In this document: positions 15,367 to 23,721 of the stretch, piece after piece
Position numbering within the stretch: position 1 is the stretch's first letter
Layout: each line of letters opens with the position of its first letter
Source of the DNA: Chryseomicrobium sp. FSL W7-1435
GTDB taxonomy: Bacteria > Bacillota > Bacilli > Bacillales_A > Planococcaceae
Assembly: GCF_038595005.1 (NCBI RefSeq)
Contig: NZ_CP151997.1
Location: forward strand, 2,294,001 to 2,358,000
DNA: 64,000 bases
Direction: 5' to 3'
The notes under the pieces: generated by a model
Databases searched by the model: none
The model's input: only the letters and a program-made list of their open reading frames with translations
What the model was told of the DNA's origin: nothing
Translations under genes and position numbers: made by a program

Positions 15367-16815
15367 ATGGACAAATTCAAGCGGTGGTCGAAACGAAAAA
15401 GAGTTGTTTTCCTCTTACTTGCTGCAACAGTAGTTTTATATGCAGGTATGATTTTGTGGCATACGTTTAAACCTTTACCGGAAGGCGTCTCATTTGCAGG
15501 TGATTTGCAACCAATTTCCTCGCTTGATATGGTAACTGATTTAACTTATGCCACTGATAAAGAAGGAGAAAATCGCCAAACAGAAAATGAAATATTTGAT
15601 TCTATCTATGCCATGATTAATGAAGCAGAAGAATTTGTGGTAGTTGATTTTTTCTTAGTAGATGGATTTTATGAAGAAGATGAAGGTTTTCCCGCAATAG
15701 CAGAGGAGCTTTCAGAAACACTCGCGACAAAAAAACAACAAAATCCAGACATGCCCGTCATCTTTATTACGGATCCTTTGAACAAAGGATACGGCTCATA
15801 TGAAAATGAGTGGTTTAAAAAAATGCGAGATGCTGATGTAGAAATTGTTTACACGGACCTAGATCCTCTCCGAGATTCTACACCAATCTACTCTGGTATT
15901 TATCGCTCATTCTTCCAATGGTTTGATTTAGGTGGAGAAGGTTGGATTCCAAATGCTATGGCAAGCGAAGCACCAAAAATGACAATAGCCTCTTACCTAA
16001 CGCTACTCAATGTTAAAGCCAATCACCGAAAACTAGTAATTACAGAAAAACAAGGACTGGTATCCTCGGCAAACCCTCATGACGCCAGTGGGCTTCATGG
16101 CAATATTGCTTTGCAGTTTACAAGTACACCTTTATTAAATGACATGTTGGAAGCAGAAGAAGCGGTTTCTCTGTTCTCTGGAGGCCCTAAACTTCCTAGA
16201 GTTCAAGAGACGGACGAAGAGGCAGTGTACGAAGGGCAATTTTTGACTGAGAAGAAAATTCTCGATGCTCTTTTGACGGACATCGCAGCCACTGAGGAAG
16301 GTGATTCTATCGACTTGATGATGTTCTTCATCGCAAAACGAGATATAGTCACTGCCTTAATAGACGCGGCAAATCGTGGAGTCGACGTACGAATGATTTT
16401 AGACCCTAATGAAAATTCATTTGGTCGTCAAAAGTCTGGCCTTCCTAATCGACCAGTTGTGCAAGAGATGGTGGAAGACACGGATGGAAAGTTAGAAGTA
16501 CGCTGGTACAATACCGTTGTTGGGCAGTACCATACAAAAGCTATTCATATCAAAACAGACCGCTCTGTCATTTCTAGTGGTGCAGCCAACTACACAGAAC
16601 GTACTCTGGACAATTATAATTTAGAAGCCAACTTGCGAGTAATCGCAACTTCAGATAGCGAACTGACCGCAGATTTCAATTCTTACTTTGAACGACTGTG
16701 GAACAATGAAGACGCAGAATTTACTGTAGATGTTGAAGAGTATCAAGACAGTTTCACTTGGTGGCAACGCTGGATCTACTCCTTCCAAAAACTCATAAAA
16801 GTTACTACTTACTAA
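15367..16815 (+). CDS. Phospholipase D-like protein, cardiolipin synthase relative
   Basis: 482 residues: a basic N-terminus, one membrane segment (about 14-30), then two phospholipase D repeats. The first has NHRKLVITE (near 220), the second YHTKAIHIK (near 392) followed by SSGAANYTERTLDNYNLEA. Both HxK pairs are present, but the Asp expected seven residues after each His is Glu in repeat 1 and Lys in repeat 2 (a TD follows two residues on). Related to secreted-side PLD proteins such as B. subtilis YwjE/YwiE in the broad sense. Phosphatidyl transfer is possible but not certain. Single gene. Confidence 0.85.
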   Translation: MDKFKRWSKRKRVVFLLLAATVVLYAGMILWHTFKPLPEGVSFAGDLQPISSLDMVTDLTYATDKEGENRQTENEIFDSIYAMINEAEEFVVVDFFLVDGFYEEDEGFPAIAEELSETLATKKQQNPDMPVIFITDPLNKGYGSYENEWFKKMRDADVEIVYTDLDPLRDSTPIYSGIYRSFFQWFDLGGEGWIPNAMASEAPKMTIASYLTLLNVKANHRKLVITEKQGLVSSANPHDASGLHGNIALQFTSTPLLNDMLEAEEAVSLFSGGPKLPRVQETDEEAVYEGQFLTEKKILDALLTDIAATEEGDSIDLMMFFIAKRDIVTALIDAANRGVDVRMILDPNENSFGRQKSGLPNRPVVQEMVEDTDGKLEVRWYNTVVGQYHTKAIHIKTDRSVISSGAANYTERTLDNYNLEANLRVIATSDSELTADFNSYFERLWNNEDAEFTVDVEEYQDSFTWWQRWIYSFQKLIKVTTY

Positions 16816-16836
16816 GAATAAGCAAAGTTTAACGCA

Positions 16837-16884
16837 AAAATCAGTTGGTTCTCTAGAATTCACCCTAGAGTACCAACTGATTTT
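16837..16884. repeat. Hairpin repeat of the AAAATCAG family, shared terminator
   Basis: AAAATCAGTTGGTTCTCTA / TAGAGTACCAACTGATTTT around a short loop, between the converging PLD-like and nos genes. Paired changes relative to other copies (TTGGT with ACCAA) keep the stem intact. Confidence 0.82.
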
Positions 16885-16903
16885 ATTTGTGTTGCTGTTT
16901 CTT

Positions 16904-17956
16904 TCAATAAGGATTTTTTTGATAGAAAAAGTTCGGCGACTTTGTCTCATTTGAATAGGGCTTATGAAATACATGTGTGGCAGCTGGCGACATTGGTGGA
17001 ATCAACCAACTCCACATGCCCGTCACTTCACGGCCATTCTTCTGTTCTTGCTGCTCAAACTGTTTAAATTGAACCGCGGCCGTATGATGATCTACAATAC
17101 TGACGCCCTGTTCTTTAAATGAATGTAAGACAGCAAGATTCAACTCTACTAATGCTCGATCTTTCCATAAGCTAGAAGCCGATTTTTGATTTAGTTGATA
17201 GAGCTCAGCTACTTGTGGCAGCTGATTGTAACGGTCGACATCTGCTAAATTTCGAGCGCCAATTTCTGTACCCATATACCAGCCATTGAACGGGGCAGCA
17301 GGAAATTCAATCCCCCCAATTTCTAGCTTCATCGATGAAATAATCGGCACTGCATACCATTTAAGATGGAGATGCTCGAACTCTGGCTTCTCAGGATGCG
17401 AGATAGCTACCTCTAGCACGTGCTCTTTAGGTATTTCAAACCATTCAGGTTTTTCATCTCCTATCTGAATGACTAAGGGAAGGATGTCAAAACGTGTTCC
17501 CGCGCCAACCCACCCTAACTCTTCACAAATTTTCGTGAATGCGATCGAGTCAGAATCACCGATAACCTCTCCATCCTTTTCGTACCCTGCGTATCGAAGT
17601 AACTGGTGGTTCCAGATACGAACTGACGGATGAAAAACAGATAGTGTCGGTTTAATCTTGCCTTGATTGGTCGCAAAAATAATGTGATGAATCAACGCAT
17701 CTCGAATGTCCTGTACATCATGTAAAGAACGGTAATCATGGACAGTCATCGTTTGCCAAAATAGGCGACCAATACATTTATTACTATTGCGCCAAGCAAG
17801 TTTAGCACCATACTCGAGTTCCTCCAAAGTCAATGTATAGGTTCCCGTTCTAGCAATCTCATCATTTATTTCCGTCCAGCGCTCGCTATAATACTGTTCG
17901 TTTTTTTGAAGTTCAAAACAATAGGTAGTTAAAAATTCTTTTGCAGCTTGTATCAT
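16904..17956 (-). CDS. nos: Bacterial nitric oxide synthase (oxygenase domain)
   Basis: Makes nitric oxide and citrulline from arginine. 350 residues of the heme oxygenase domain alone, with no reductase domain, as in Bacillus and Staphylococcus (about 360). The heme thiolate is Cys61 in [13 protein letters not shown], and the arginine-site region includes [19 protein letters not shown] set the start at the ATG at 17956, 7 nt after GGAGG; an upstream ATG would add 23 residues without a ribosome site. In Gram-positives NO from this enzyme protects against oxidative stress and some antibiotics. It stands alone between a GGDEF gene and the PLD-like gene. Confidence 0.97.
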   Translation of the reverse strand: MIQAAKEFLTTYCFELQKNEQYYSERWTEINDEIARTGTYTLTLEELEYGAKLAWRNSNKCIGRLFWQTMTVHDYRSLHDVQDIRDALIHHIIFATNQGKIKPTLSVFHPSVRIWNHQLLRYAGYEKDGEVIGDSDSIAFTKICEELGWVGAGTRFDILPLVIQIGDEKPEWFEIPKEHVLEVAISHPEKPEFEHLHLKWYAVPIISSMKLEIGGIEFPAAPFNGWYMGTEIGARNLADVDRYNQLPQVAELYQLNQKSASSLWKDRALVELNLAVLHSFKEQGVSIVDHHTAAVQFKQFEQQEQKNGREVTGMWSWLIPPMSPAATHVFHKPYSNETKSPNFFYQKNPY

Positions 17957-18052
17957 TGGATCAACCTCCACATTGTTAATAGTACTGTGCAGAGCGTCGG
18001 AAAAGCAAAAGATGACTTCTAACAAGGCGTTGAACTATGACAAGATTATGGC

Positions 18053-18077
18053 AAAAAAAGAAGCCTAATAGGCTCCT
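18053..18077 (-). terminator. Terminator of the GGDEF gene
   Basis: On the minus strand, GGAGCCTATTAGGCTTC followed by T7; the stem overlaps the stop codon. Confidence 0.75.
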
Positions 18078-19660
18078 TCATAATCCAGTACGATCTGATT
18101 GCGTCCATTCTGTTTGGCTTGATAAAGCAGCTGATCAATTTGATGATAAATTTCTTGAAATTGGTTTTTCACATCAGCTTTGGTGAGTAAGCCTCCCCCA
18201 CTTATCGTTAAGTAGTGTGCATCTTCAGATGGGGCATAGGTGAGATGCAGTGCTTCAATTTCAGTTCGAACCGAGTTCACGATTGTCTCACATTGCTCTA
18301 AATTCTGGGCAGGAACAATGAGAAGGAATTCTTCTCCACCCATCCGCGCTACACAAAATTCCTCAGATTGTGTTTGAAGGGCTTTCAATAGTGCTTGAGC
18401 AACTTGGTACAGAGCCTCATCTCCAGCCACGTGACCGTGATTGTCATTATAGGATTTGAAGTAATCAATGTCTAAAAGAACGACAAGGTGTTGAGCATCT
18501 TGCAATGAGCGCATGCAATCAAATAATCCTTTTCGGTTATAGACTTTGGTCAGTTCATCTTTATAGATTTCTTCACTTAACTCTAGGTTAGATTGTTTCA
18601 ATTGAGTGAATAGCGATTTTTGATGATCAATCTCATATGTGAGTTGTTCATTTAATGTCGATAATTTATGCAAATCATTGCTGTAATTGAGTTCTACACG
18701 AAGTAACTGTAACTTATTGCGCATGATAGAGGATTCCTTTGCCTGCTCTGTCTGATGATACAATTTGTAATAGCGCAGTGCAGTGGAAAAATTTTGTTTC
18801 GTTTCGTAGTAGCGAGAAAGTCTTTCATAAATTTTTTTCAATAGATGATTTGCATCAATAGATAGCGCGATTTGTTTAGCCTCTTCTAGCAACTCTTCAT
18901 AACTTTTCTCGTACAGTTCTAACAACTCGGCTAAGTTAATGAGAATCTCTGCCATATACAAACGGTTTCCGTCTGGATGAATATGCTGAAAAGCTAAATG
19001 GAATTGCTCTTCCGCTTTACTAATTTCGCCTTTTTTTAAATACAGAGCCCCAATTTTATTTTCAACGTCCGCTAGAGCGGAACGATCGGATTGTGTGAGC
19101 AACAGTTCTCTACTTTGTTTTAAATACCTATACCCTTGATCAAAGTCATTTTGATGGATAAACAACTGCCCTAAATTTTCTAAAATGATAGCCTGGAAAT
19201 AAGGTTCTTGTGACTCTAAAGCATATGTCAGCGCAGCATGATAGTGTAAAGATGCCTGCTCAAATTCCTCTGTCTCTCGATACACTTCACCAATATTGTT
19301 TTCGATGCGACAAAGTGTAGGTATGGCCTTTATCTCTTCTGCTAGTAATTTTGCTTTATAGAAATAGCGCATTGATTTATCGTAGAACCCATTGTAAAAG
19401 TAAACAACACCAATTAAGTTGGAGGATTTGGCCACGCCCTCTGAATCACTCACTTTTAAATAAAATCGTTCCGCCTGATAAGCATTGTCCAGGCATCGAT
19501 CCATTTTCGTCAAATAGCGATATCCAAGCGCAATCCAATAATGGAGCTCAGCCTGTTCATTGTCGTCCAGCTGTTCAGAGAGAAGCTGCTGTGCTTCATC
19601 GATTACTTGTTGCGGATATTGCGCAATTTGAGTTTTCCACTGTGTAGCAAATGCATGCAC
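18065..19660 (-). CDS. TPR-GGDEF protein, probable diguanylate cyclase
   Basis: 531 residues. The first 320 or so are tetratricopeptide-like helical repeats (for example NLIGVVYFYNGFYDKSMRYF, NNIGEVYRETEEFEQA, ENLGQLFIHQNDFDQG), followed by a coiled coil (about 325-365) and a GGDEF domain with active-site GGEEF at 441-445 and GHVAGDEAL upstream. It should make cyclic di-GMP from two GTP in the cytoplasm, with the TPR part as sensor or dimerisation platform. No RxxD inhibitory site precedes the motif. The start is GTG at 19660, 7 nt after GGGGG. Single gene. Confidence 0.9.
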   Translation of the reverse strand: MHAFATQWKTQIAQYPQQVIDEAQQLLSEQLDDNEQAELHYWIALGYRYLTKMDRCLDNAYQAERFYLKVSDSEGVAKSSNLIGVVYFYNGFYDKSMRYFYKAKLLAEEIKAIPTLCRIENNIGEVYRETEEFEQASLHYHAALTYALESQEPYFQAIILENLGQLFIHQNDFDQGYRYLKQSRELLLTQSDRSALADVENKIGALYLKKGEISKAEEQFHLAFQHIHPDGNRLYMAEILINLAELLELYEKSYEELLEEAKQIALSIDANHLLKKIYERLSRYYETKQNFSTALRYYKLYHQTEQAKESSIMRNKLQLLRVELNYSNDLHKLSTLNEQLTYEIDHQKSLFTQLKQSNLELSEEIYKDELTKVYNRKGLFDCMRSLQDAQHLVVLLDIDYFKSYNDNHGHVAGDEALYQVAQALLKALQTQSEEFCVARMGGEEFLLIVPAQNLEQCETIVNSVRTEIEALHLTYAPSEDAHYLTISGGGLLTKADVKNQFQEIYHQIDQLLYQAKQNGRNQIVLDYEGAY

Positions 19661-19722
19661 ATGACTTCCCCCTTCCCCTTTATTTGATTGTATTGAATCT
19701 TTTACAAAAGGTAAATCCTTTT

Positions 19723-19752
19723 CAAAAAAAATAACTGCGAAATACGCAGTTA
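19723..19752 (-). terminator. Terminator of the selO-SDR operon
   Basis: AACTGCG-TATTT-CGCAGTT then T8 on the minus strand, directly after the SDR stop codon. Confidence 0.88.
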
Positions 19753-20490
19753 CTTTAGTGAATAGCCACCATCGACCACCAAATCTGTTCCATTGATATA
19801 ACTTGCTTCTGATGAAGCTAAAAATAATACGGCTGGCGCAATCTCGTCTGGCTTTGCATAGCGGCCTCGTGGGTGATGAGAAGAATTTTCATCAAATGCT
19901 CTTTGACTACCATAAGCACGAACAGCCAGGTCAGTTTCAGTAGGTCCAGGTGAAATACTGTTAATTCGGATTCCTTCAGAAGCATGACGCAATGCTGCAC
20001 TTTTGGTCATCGCTATCACAGCGGCCTTTGTTCCACTGTAGGCAGGTAACATAGGATTGATTTTAGCGCCTCCAAGTATAGCTGCATTGTTGATGATGAC
20101 TCCTGTCTTCTGTTTACTCATCACTTGCAGAGTGTTTTGCATGTAGAGGAAGATAGCTGTTTGGTTAACGGCAATCAATTCATGCCATTTATCCAGTTTT
20201 ACACGAGACAGTGGACCAGTCGCAACAGATAACACGCCTGCGTTATTGAACAAGATGTCAATGCGCTCTTCTTGCTTGAGAACTTCTTTGAAAAACGCGT
20301 CGATTTGTTCAGGCTCATGATTGTCGACCGCAATGAAATGTGCGTTGTCCGATTCGACTTGCGCCGCTTTTTCTTCACTTCGACCGCTAAAATAGACAAC
20401 GGCTCCTTCTTTTACAAACTGTTTGACTACCTCTGCACCGATTCCTGATGTGCCACCATTTACAACTACTACTTTGTCTGAAAATCTCAT
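19750..20490 (-). CDS. Short-chain dehydrogenase/reductase with altered active site
   Basis: 246 residues of a classical SDR: cofactor loop GGTSGIGAEV near the N-terminus, NNAGVLS, and YSGTK holding the catalytic Tyr and Lys. The conserved Ser normally found in 'NISS' is absent; here the segment reads INNAAILGG, with Ala in its place. Activity may be weakened or rely on another residue. I use the ATG at 20490, which has AGGAG 8 nt upstream; a longer frame runs into selO. It follows selO by 20 nt and is probably co-transcribed. Substrate unknown. Confidence 0.87.
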   Translation of the reverse strand: MRFSDKVVVVNGGTSGIGAEVVKQFVKEGAVVYFSGRSEEKAAQVESDNAHFIAVDNHEPEQIDAFFKEVLKQEERIDILFNNAGVLSVATGPLSRVKLDKWHELIAVNQTAIFLYMQNTLQVMSKQKTGVIINNAAILGGAKINPMLPAYSGTKAAVIAMTKSAALRHASEGIRINSISPGPTETDLAVRAYGSQRAFDENSSHHPRGRYAKPDEIAPAVLFLASSEASYINGTDLVVDGGYSLK

Positions 20491-20510
20491 CGTCTTATCT
20501 CCTCTCAAAG

Positions 20511-21920
20511 TTAAGTCCCGCAATAGGTAACGAAATCTCGCCCTGTTTCAGGTGGGCGTTGATCAAAATCAAGTTGAGCCGGTGAATACGTATAGGGCTT
20601 TTCTAGATGCTCTAGTAGAGTGATGACTTTTTCCATCGAGCCTGTTTCCGCTTCGTCAAGTGCTTGCTGGACGAGATGATTTCTGGGAATTATGACCGGA
20701 TTGGATGCTTCCATCATGTGTTGGTGCTGCGACGTTCTTGTTCCCATACTTTGTTCAAAGCGTTCCAACCAGCTTTGCACTTCGGTATGACCGAAGAAAT
20801 CATGAGAATAATCTTGTAGTGTGAGTGCTCGGAATGTATCAGTGTAATCTGCTTTGTGTGTTTGCATTAGCTGCAAAAAGTCCGATGCAAGTTTTGTATT
20901 TTCAGTAGTTTGGGTTAAGCCAAACTTTCGGCAAAGTCCTTCATTGTACGCTTGTTCGAATAATTTTGGATAGCTATCGAGAATAGCTTGAGCTCGTTCG
21001 ACTGCTTGTTCCTGGTTATCACTAAGTAACGGAAGTAAGCTTTCTGCAAAACGCGCTAGATTCCAGCCGGCAATCCCAGGTTGGTTTCCATACGCATAGC
21101 GACCTTGTTGATCGATTGAGCTAAAGACTGTAGCCGGGTCATAGTTGTCTAAAAATGCACACGGCCCGTAATCAATCGTTTCCCCACTAAGTGCCATGTT
21201 GTCAGTGTTCATCACACCATGGACAAACCCAATGAGCTGCCACTGTGCAATGAGTGTCGCCTGTCTTTGAATCACTTCCTGTAACAGCGACTCATAAGGT
21301 TTTTCGTTTTCCGGAATAAAGAGGTGTTCAATTGTGTAATCTGCCAACGCACGAAGCTCTTCTATGCTTCCAAACTGCGCAGCATATTGAAACGTCCCTA
21401 CACGAATATGGCTTTTGGCAATACGCGTCAATACCGCTCCAGGTTTCACGGTTTCCCGTTGAATACCTTCACCAGAGTAGATGACTGCAAGACTTCGGGT
21501 CGTCGGAATCCCTAGATGATGCATGGCTTCACTTATGATATATTCCCGTAGCATCGGTCCAAGGGCTGCCCGACCGTCCCCACCTCGAGAAAACGGTGTT
21601 CTCCCTGATCCTTTTAACTGGATATCATATGTCGAATCGTTTTTTGCTTTTAGTTCCCCTAATAAAATAGCCCGACCATCGCCTAACATCGTGAAGTTAG
21701 CAAATTGATGACCGGCATAGGCTTGTGCGATTGGCTGGCTGCTCTCAAACGTCTCGTTGCCGGCTAGGAACTTTGTGTAATTTGTCGGTGTATCAGAAAA
21801 ACCGAGCTCTTCAGCTACGGACTCGTTCCAGATAATAAGTTGCGGTTCTGCAACAGGTGTGGGAAGAATTTCTTTATAGAATGTAGCGGGAAGTGTTAAA
21901 TAGCTTTGTGTAAAGTGCAT
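20511..21920 (-). CDS. selO: SelO/YdiU-family protein adenylyltransferase
   Basis: 469 residues of the SelO pseudokinase family, which transfers AMP to Ser, Thr or Tyr of target proteins. Visible family marks are AYAGHQFANFTMLGDGRAILLGE, KGSGRTPFSRGGDGRAALGPM, HGVMNTDNMALSGETIDYGPCAFLD and the C-terminal YCGT, whose Cys matches the place of selenocysteine in animal SelO. AAGGAAG precedes the ATG. First gene of a two-gene unit with the SDR. Targets in redox homeostasis are known from E. coli, not for this organism. Confidence 0.95.
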   Translation of the reverse strand: MHFTQSYLTLPATFYKEILPTPVAEPQLIIWNESVAEELGFSDTPTNYTKFLAGNETFESSQPIAQAYAGHQFANFTMLGDGRAILLGELKAKNDSTYDIQLKGSGRTPFSRGGDGRAALGPMLREYIISEAMHHLGIPTTRSLAVIYSGEGIQRETVKPGAVLTRIAKSHIRVGTFQYAAQFGSIEELRALADYTIEHLFIPENEKPYESLLQEVIQRQATLIAQWQLIGFVHGVMNTDNMALSGETIDYGPCAFLDNYDPATVFSSIDQQGRYAYGNQPGIAGWNLARFAESLLPLLSDNQEQAVERAQAILDSYPKLFEQAYNEGLCRKFGLTQTTENTKLASDFLQLMQTHKADYTDTFRALTLQDYSHDFFGHTEVQSWLERFEQSMGTRTSQHQHMMEASNPVIIPRNHLVQQALDEAETGSMEKVITLLEHLEKPYTYSPAQLDFDQRPPETGRDFVTYCGT

Positions 21921-21986
21921 TAAGAATCTTCCTTTCGTGTTAAAACATTGTACAAACAGTATACGATTTAGGGGAGAGAAATACGA

Positions 21987-22182
21987 ATTATGCGACTTCT
22001 TAGTTTTTGATGTGGAATGCTTCAGGAAACAAGCAGACTTTGTGCCCCTAACATGCTACTTTGTGACTCGAGCGAGCTATTTTGTGCCCCTTAAACTCCG
22101 CTTTGTGCCCCCAGTAATTTTATGGAAACTAATTCTATGGCATAATTCTTGGGATATAAAAATTCCTATTATGCGACTTCTT
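21987..22182. repeat. 21-bp tandem array A, bounded by 15-bp direct repeats
   Basis: Between the divergent selO and ytoQ genes, four units of exactly 21 bp (22033-22053, 22054-22074, 22075-22095, 22096-22116) share YTTTGTGCCCC or YTTTGTGACTC and run into TTTTATGGAAACTAATTC (22119-22136). The whole is flanked by identical ATTATGCGACTTCTT at 21987-22001 and 22168-22182, like a target-site duplication. The frames open across it show only 7-residue periodicity and no ribosome site, so I treat it as non-coding. Confidence 0.85.
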
Positions 22183-22235
22183 TTCACTATTTAGTTAGAC
22201 TAAAGAAGACAAGAACTGAAGGAGGAGTTGGAGAA

Positions 22236-22676
22236 ATGGAACTTATAGTGTATTTAGCGGGACAGATTCATGACGATTGGCGTGATGAAGTAAAAACGAA
22301 AGCACAGGAGAGAAACCTTGCTATCACGTTTGTTTCTCCTCAAACGAATCATGCCCGATCAGATGCTGTTGGGGAAGATATTTTAGGTAAGCAGCCAAGC
22401 GCCTATTATAAAGACGATGCCGCTTCGAGTATTAACAATTTGCGGACTCAAGTCCTGATGAACAAAGCAGATGTTTGTATCGCATTATTTGGCGAATCCT
22501 ATAAACAGTGGAATACAGCAATGGATGCCACTTTGGCTATTTCGCTAGGCAAGCCTACAATCATAGTTCGTCCTGAATCATTGATCCACCCTCTCAAAGA
22601 AATATCGAATAAAGCCAATGTAACAGTAGAAACAGTCGACCAAGCTGTCGAAGTACTTGCGTATATTTTTGAATAA
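22236..22676 (+). CDS. ytoQ: YtoQ-family protein
   Basis: 146 residues starting MELIVYLAGQIHDDWR and containing NKADVCIALFGE and AISLGKPTIIVRPESLIHPL. This is the conserved YtoQ family, which looks like a small nucleoside 2-deoxyribosyltransferase-like Rossmann fold; no function is established. The ATG at 22236 is 8 nt after AAGGAGGAG. An in-frame extension to 22149 would run into the repeat flank and has no ribosome site. Single gene, with array A upstream in what should be its promoter region. Confidence 0.85.
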   Translation: MELIVYLAGQIHDDWRDEVKTKAQERNLAITFVSPQTNHARSDAVGEDILGKQPSAYYKDDAASSINNLRTQVLMNKADVCIALFGESYKQWNTAMDATLAISLGKPTIIVRPESLIHPLKEISNKANVTVETVDQAVEVLAYIFE

Positions 22677-22680
22677 AAAG

Positions 22681-22717
22681 AAACCAGCATTTCTCATCAA
22701 GAGAAAACGCTGGTTTT
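22681..22717. terminator. Shared terminator between ytoQ and dus
   Basis: AAACCAGC-ATTTCTC...GAGAAAA-CGCTGGTTT between converging genes, with A-rich and T-rich flanks. Confidence 0.85.
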
Positions 22718-22720
22718 AGT

Positions 22721-23686
22721 TTATTCAGGAAGCTCAAAATTCTCAAGAATTTGACGCACTTCAGCTGTAGACTTCGTGTTCATCAGTTGGTTGCGTAACT
22801 CCCCTGCACCTCGGAAGCCTTTTACATAAATCTTAAAGAAGCGGTGTAAACCCGTAATCGATCGGGGCACTTCTTCGGCAAAGTGATCCTGCAAATCGAG
22901 CTGATACTTTAGCAAGTCCAGATACTCTTCGCTAGTATGTTCGCGCGGCTCTTTTTCGAATGCGAATGGATTCTTAAAAATCCCGCGTCCAATCATCACG
23001 CCATCGATGCCATACTTTTCAGTGAGCTCAAGACCTTTTGCACGGTCTGGTATATCGCCATTGATCGTCAGCATGGTGTTTGGTGCAATCTCGTCACGCA
23101 ATGCTTTAATTTCCGGAATGAGCTCCCAATGGGCATCTGCTTGACTCATTTCTTTACGCGTGCGCAAATGAATCGAGAGGTTGGCGATATCTTGCTTCAA
23201 GATGTGAGCAAGCCATTCTTTCCATTCGTCTAGCTCGGAAAATCCAAGACGTGTTTTGACACTCACCGGTATACCGCCAGCTTTTGCAGCTTGAATTAAT
23301 TCTGCAGCAGTTTCAGGTCGCAGGATCAATCCACTACCTTTTCCGCGTGAAGCTACGTTTGGAACGGGACACCCCATGTTAAGATCTATACCTTTAAAGC
23401 CCATTTCAGCCATTCCAATACTCATTTGACGGAAATACTCTGGGTTGTCTCCCCAAATATGTGCGACCATCGGCTGTTCATCTTCTGTAAAGGTAAGTCG
23501 TCCACGTACACTTTGAATCCCGTCTGGATGACAATAGCTATCCGAGTTCGTAAATTCCGTAAAAAACACATCAGGTCGTCCGGCTTTTGCTACTACTTTG
23601 CGAAACACCACATCTGTTACATCTTCCATTGGTGCTAGCACGAAAAAGGGACGCGGCAAGTCCTGCCAAAAATTTTCTTTCAACAT
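22721..23686 (-). CDS. dus: tRNA-dihydrouridine synthase
   Basis: Reduces uridine in tRNA D-loops using FMN and NADPH. 321 residues: TIM barrel with APMEDVTD at 18-25, catalytic Cys106 in [15 protein letters not shown], and INGDI then [16 protein letters not shown], followed by a C-terminal helical RNA-binding part. This is one of the Dus-like paralogues of Bacillales; which positions it modifies cannot be read. AGGAGG precedes the ATG. Thirty-five nt downstream of rlmCD, probably the same transcription unit. Confidence 0.95.
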   Translation of the reverse strand: MLKENFWQDLPRPFFVLAPMEDVTDVVFRKVVAKAGRPDVFFTEFTNSDSYCHPDGIQSVRGRLTFTEDEQPMVAHIWGDNPEYFRQMSIGMAEMGFKGIDLNMGCPVPNVASRGKGSGLILRPETAAELIQAAKAGGIPVSVKTRLGFSELDEWKEWLAHILKQDIANLSIHLRTRKEMSQADAHWELIPEIKALRDEIAPNTMLTINGDIPDRAKGLELTEKYGIDGVMIGRGIFKNPFAFEKEPREHTSEEYLDLLKYQLDLQDHFAEEVPRSITGLHRFFKIYVKGFRGAGELRNQLMNTKSTAEVRQILENFELPE

Positions 23687-23721
23687 TTCAGAAATCCTCC
23701 TACAAAGTTAAAACGTTTCAG

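Noticed and set aside
17957-18025. 23-residue extension of nitric oxide synthase
   Set aside because: GGAGG lies 7 nt before the ATG at 17956, and family proteins start near there.
21937-22194. Open frame reading through array A (7-residue periodic ADFVPLT, CYFVTRA)
   Set aside because: The periodicity follows from 21-bp DNA repeats; there is no ribosome site, and array C contains stops in the same frame.
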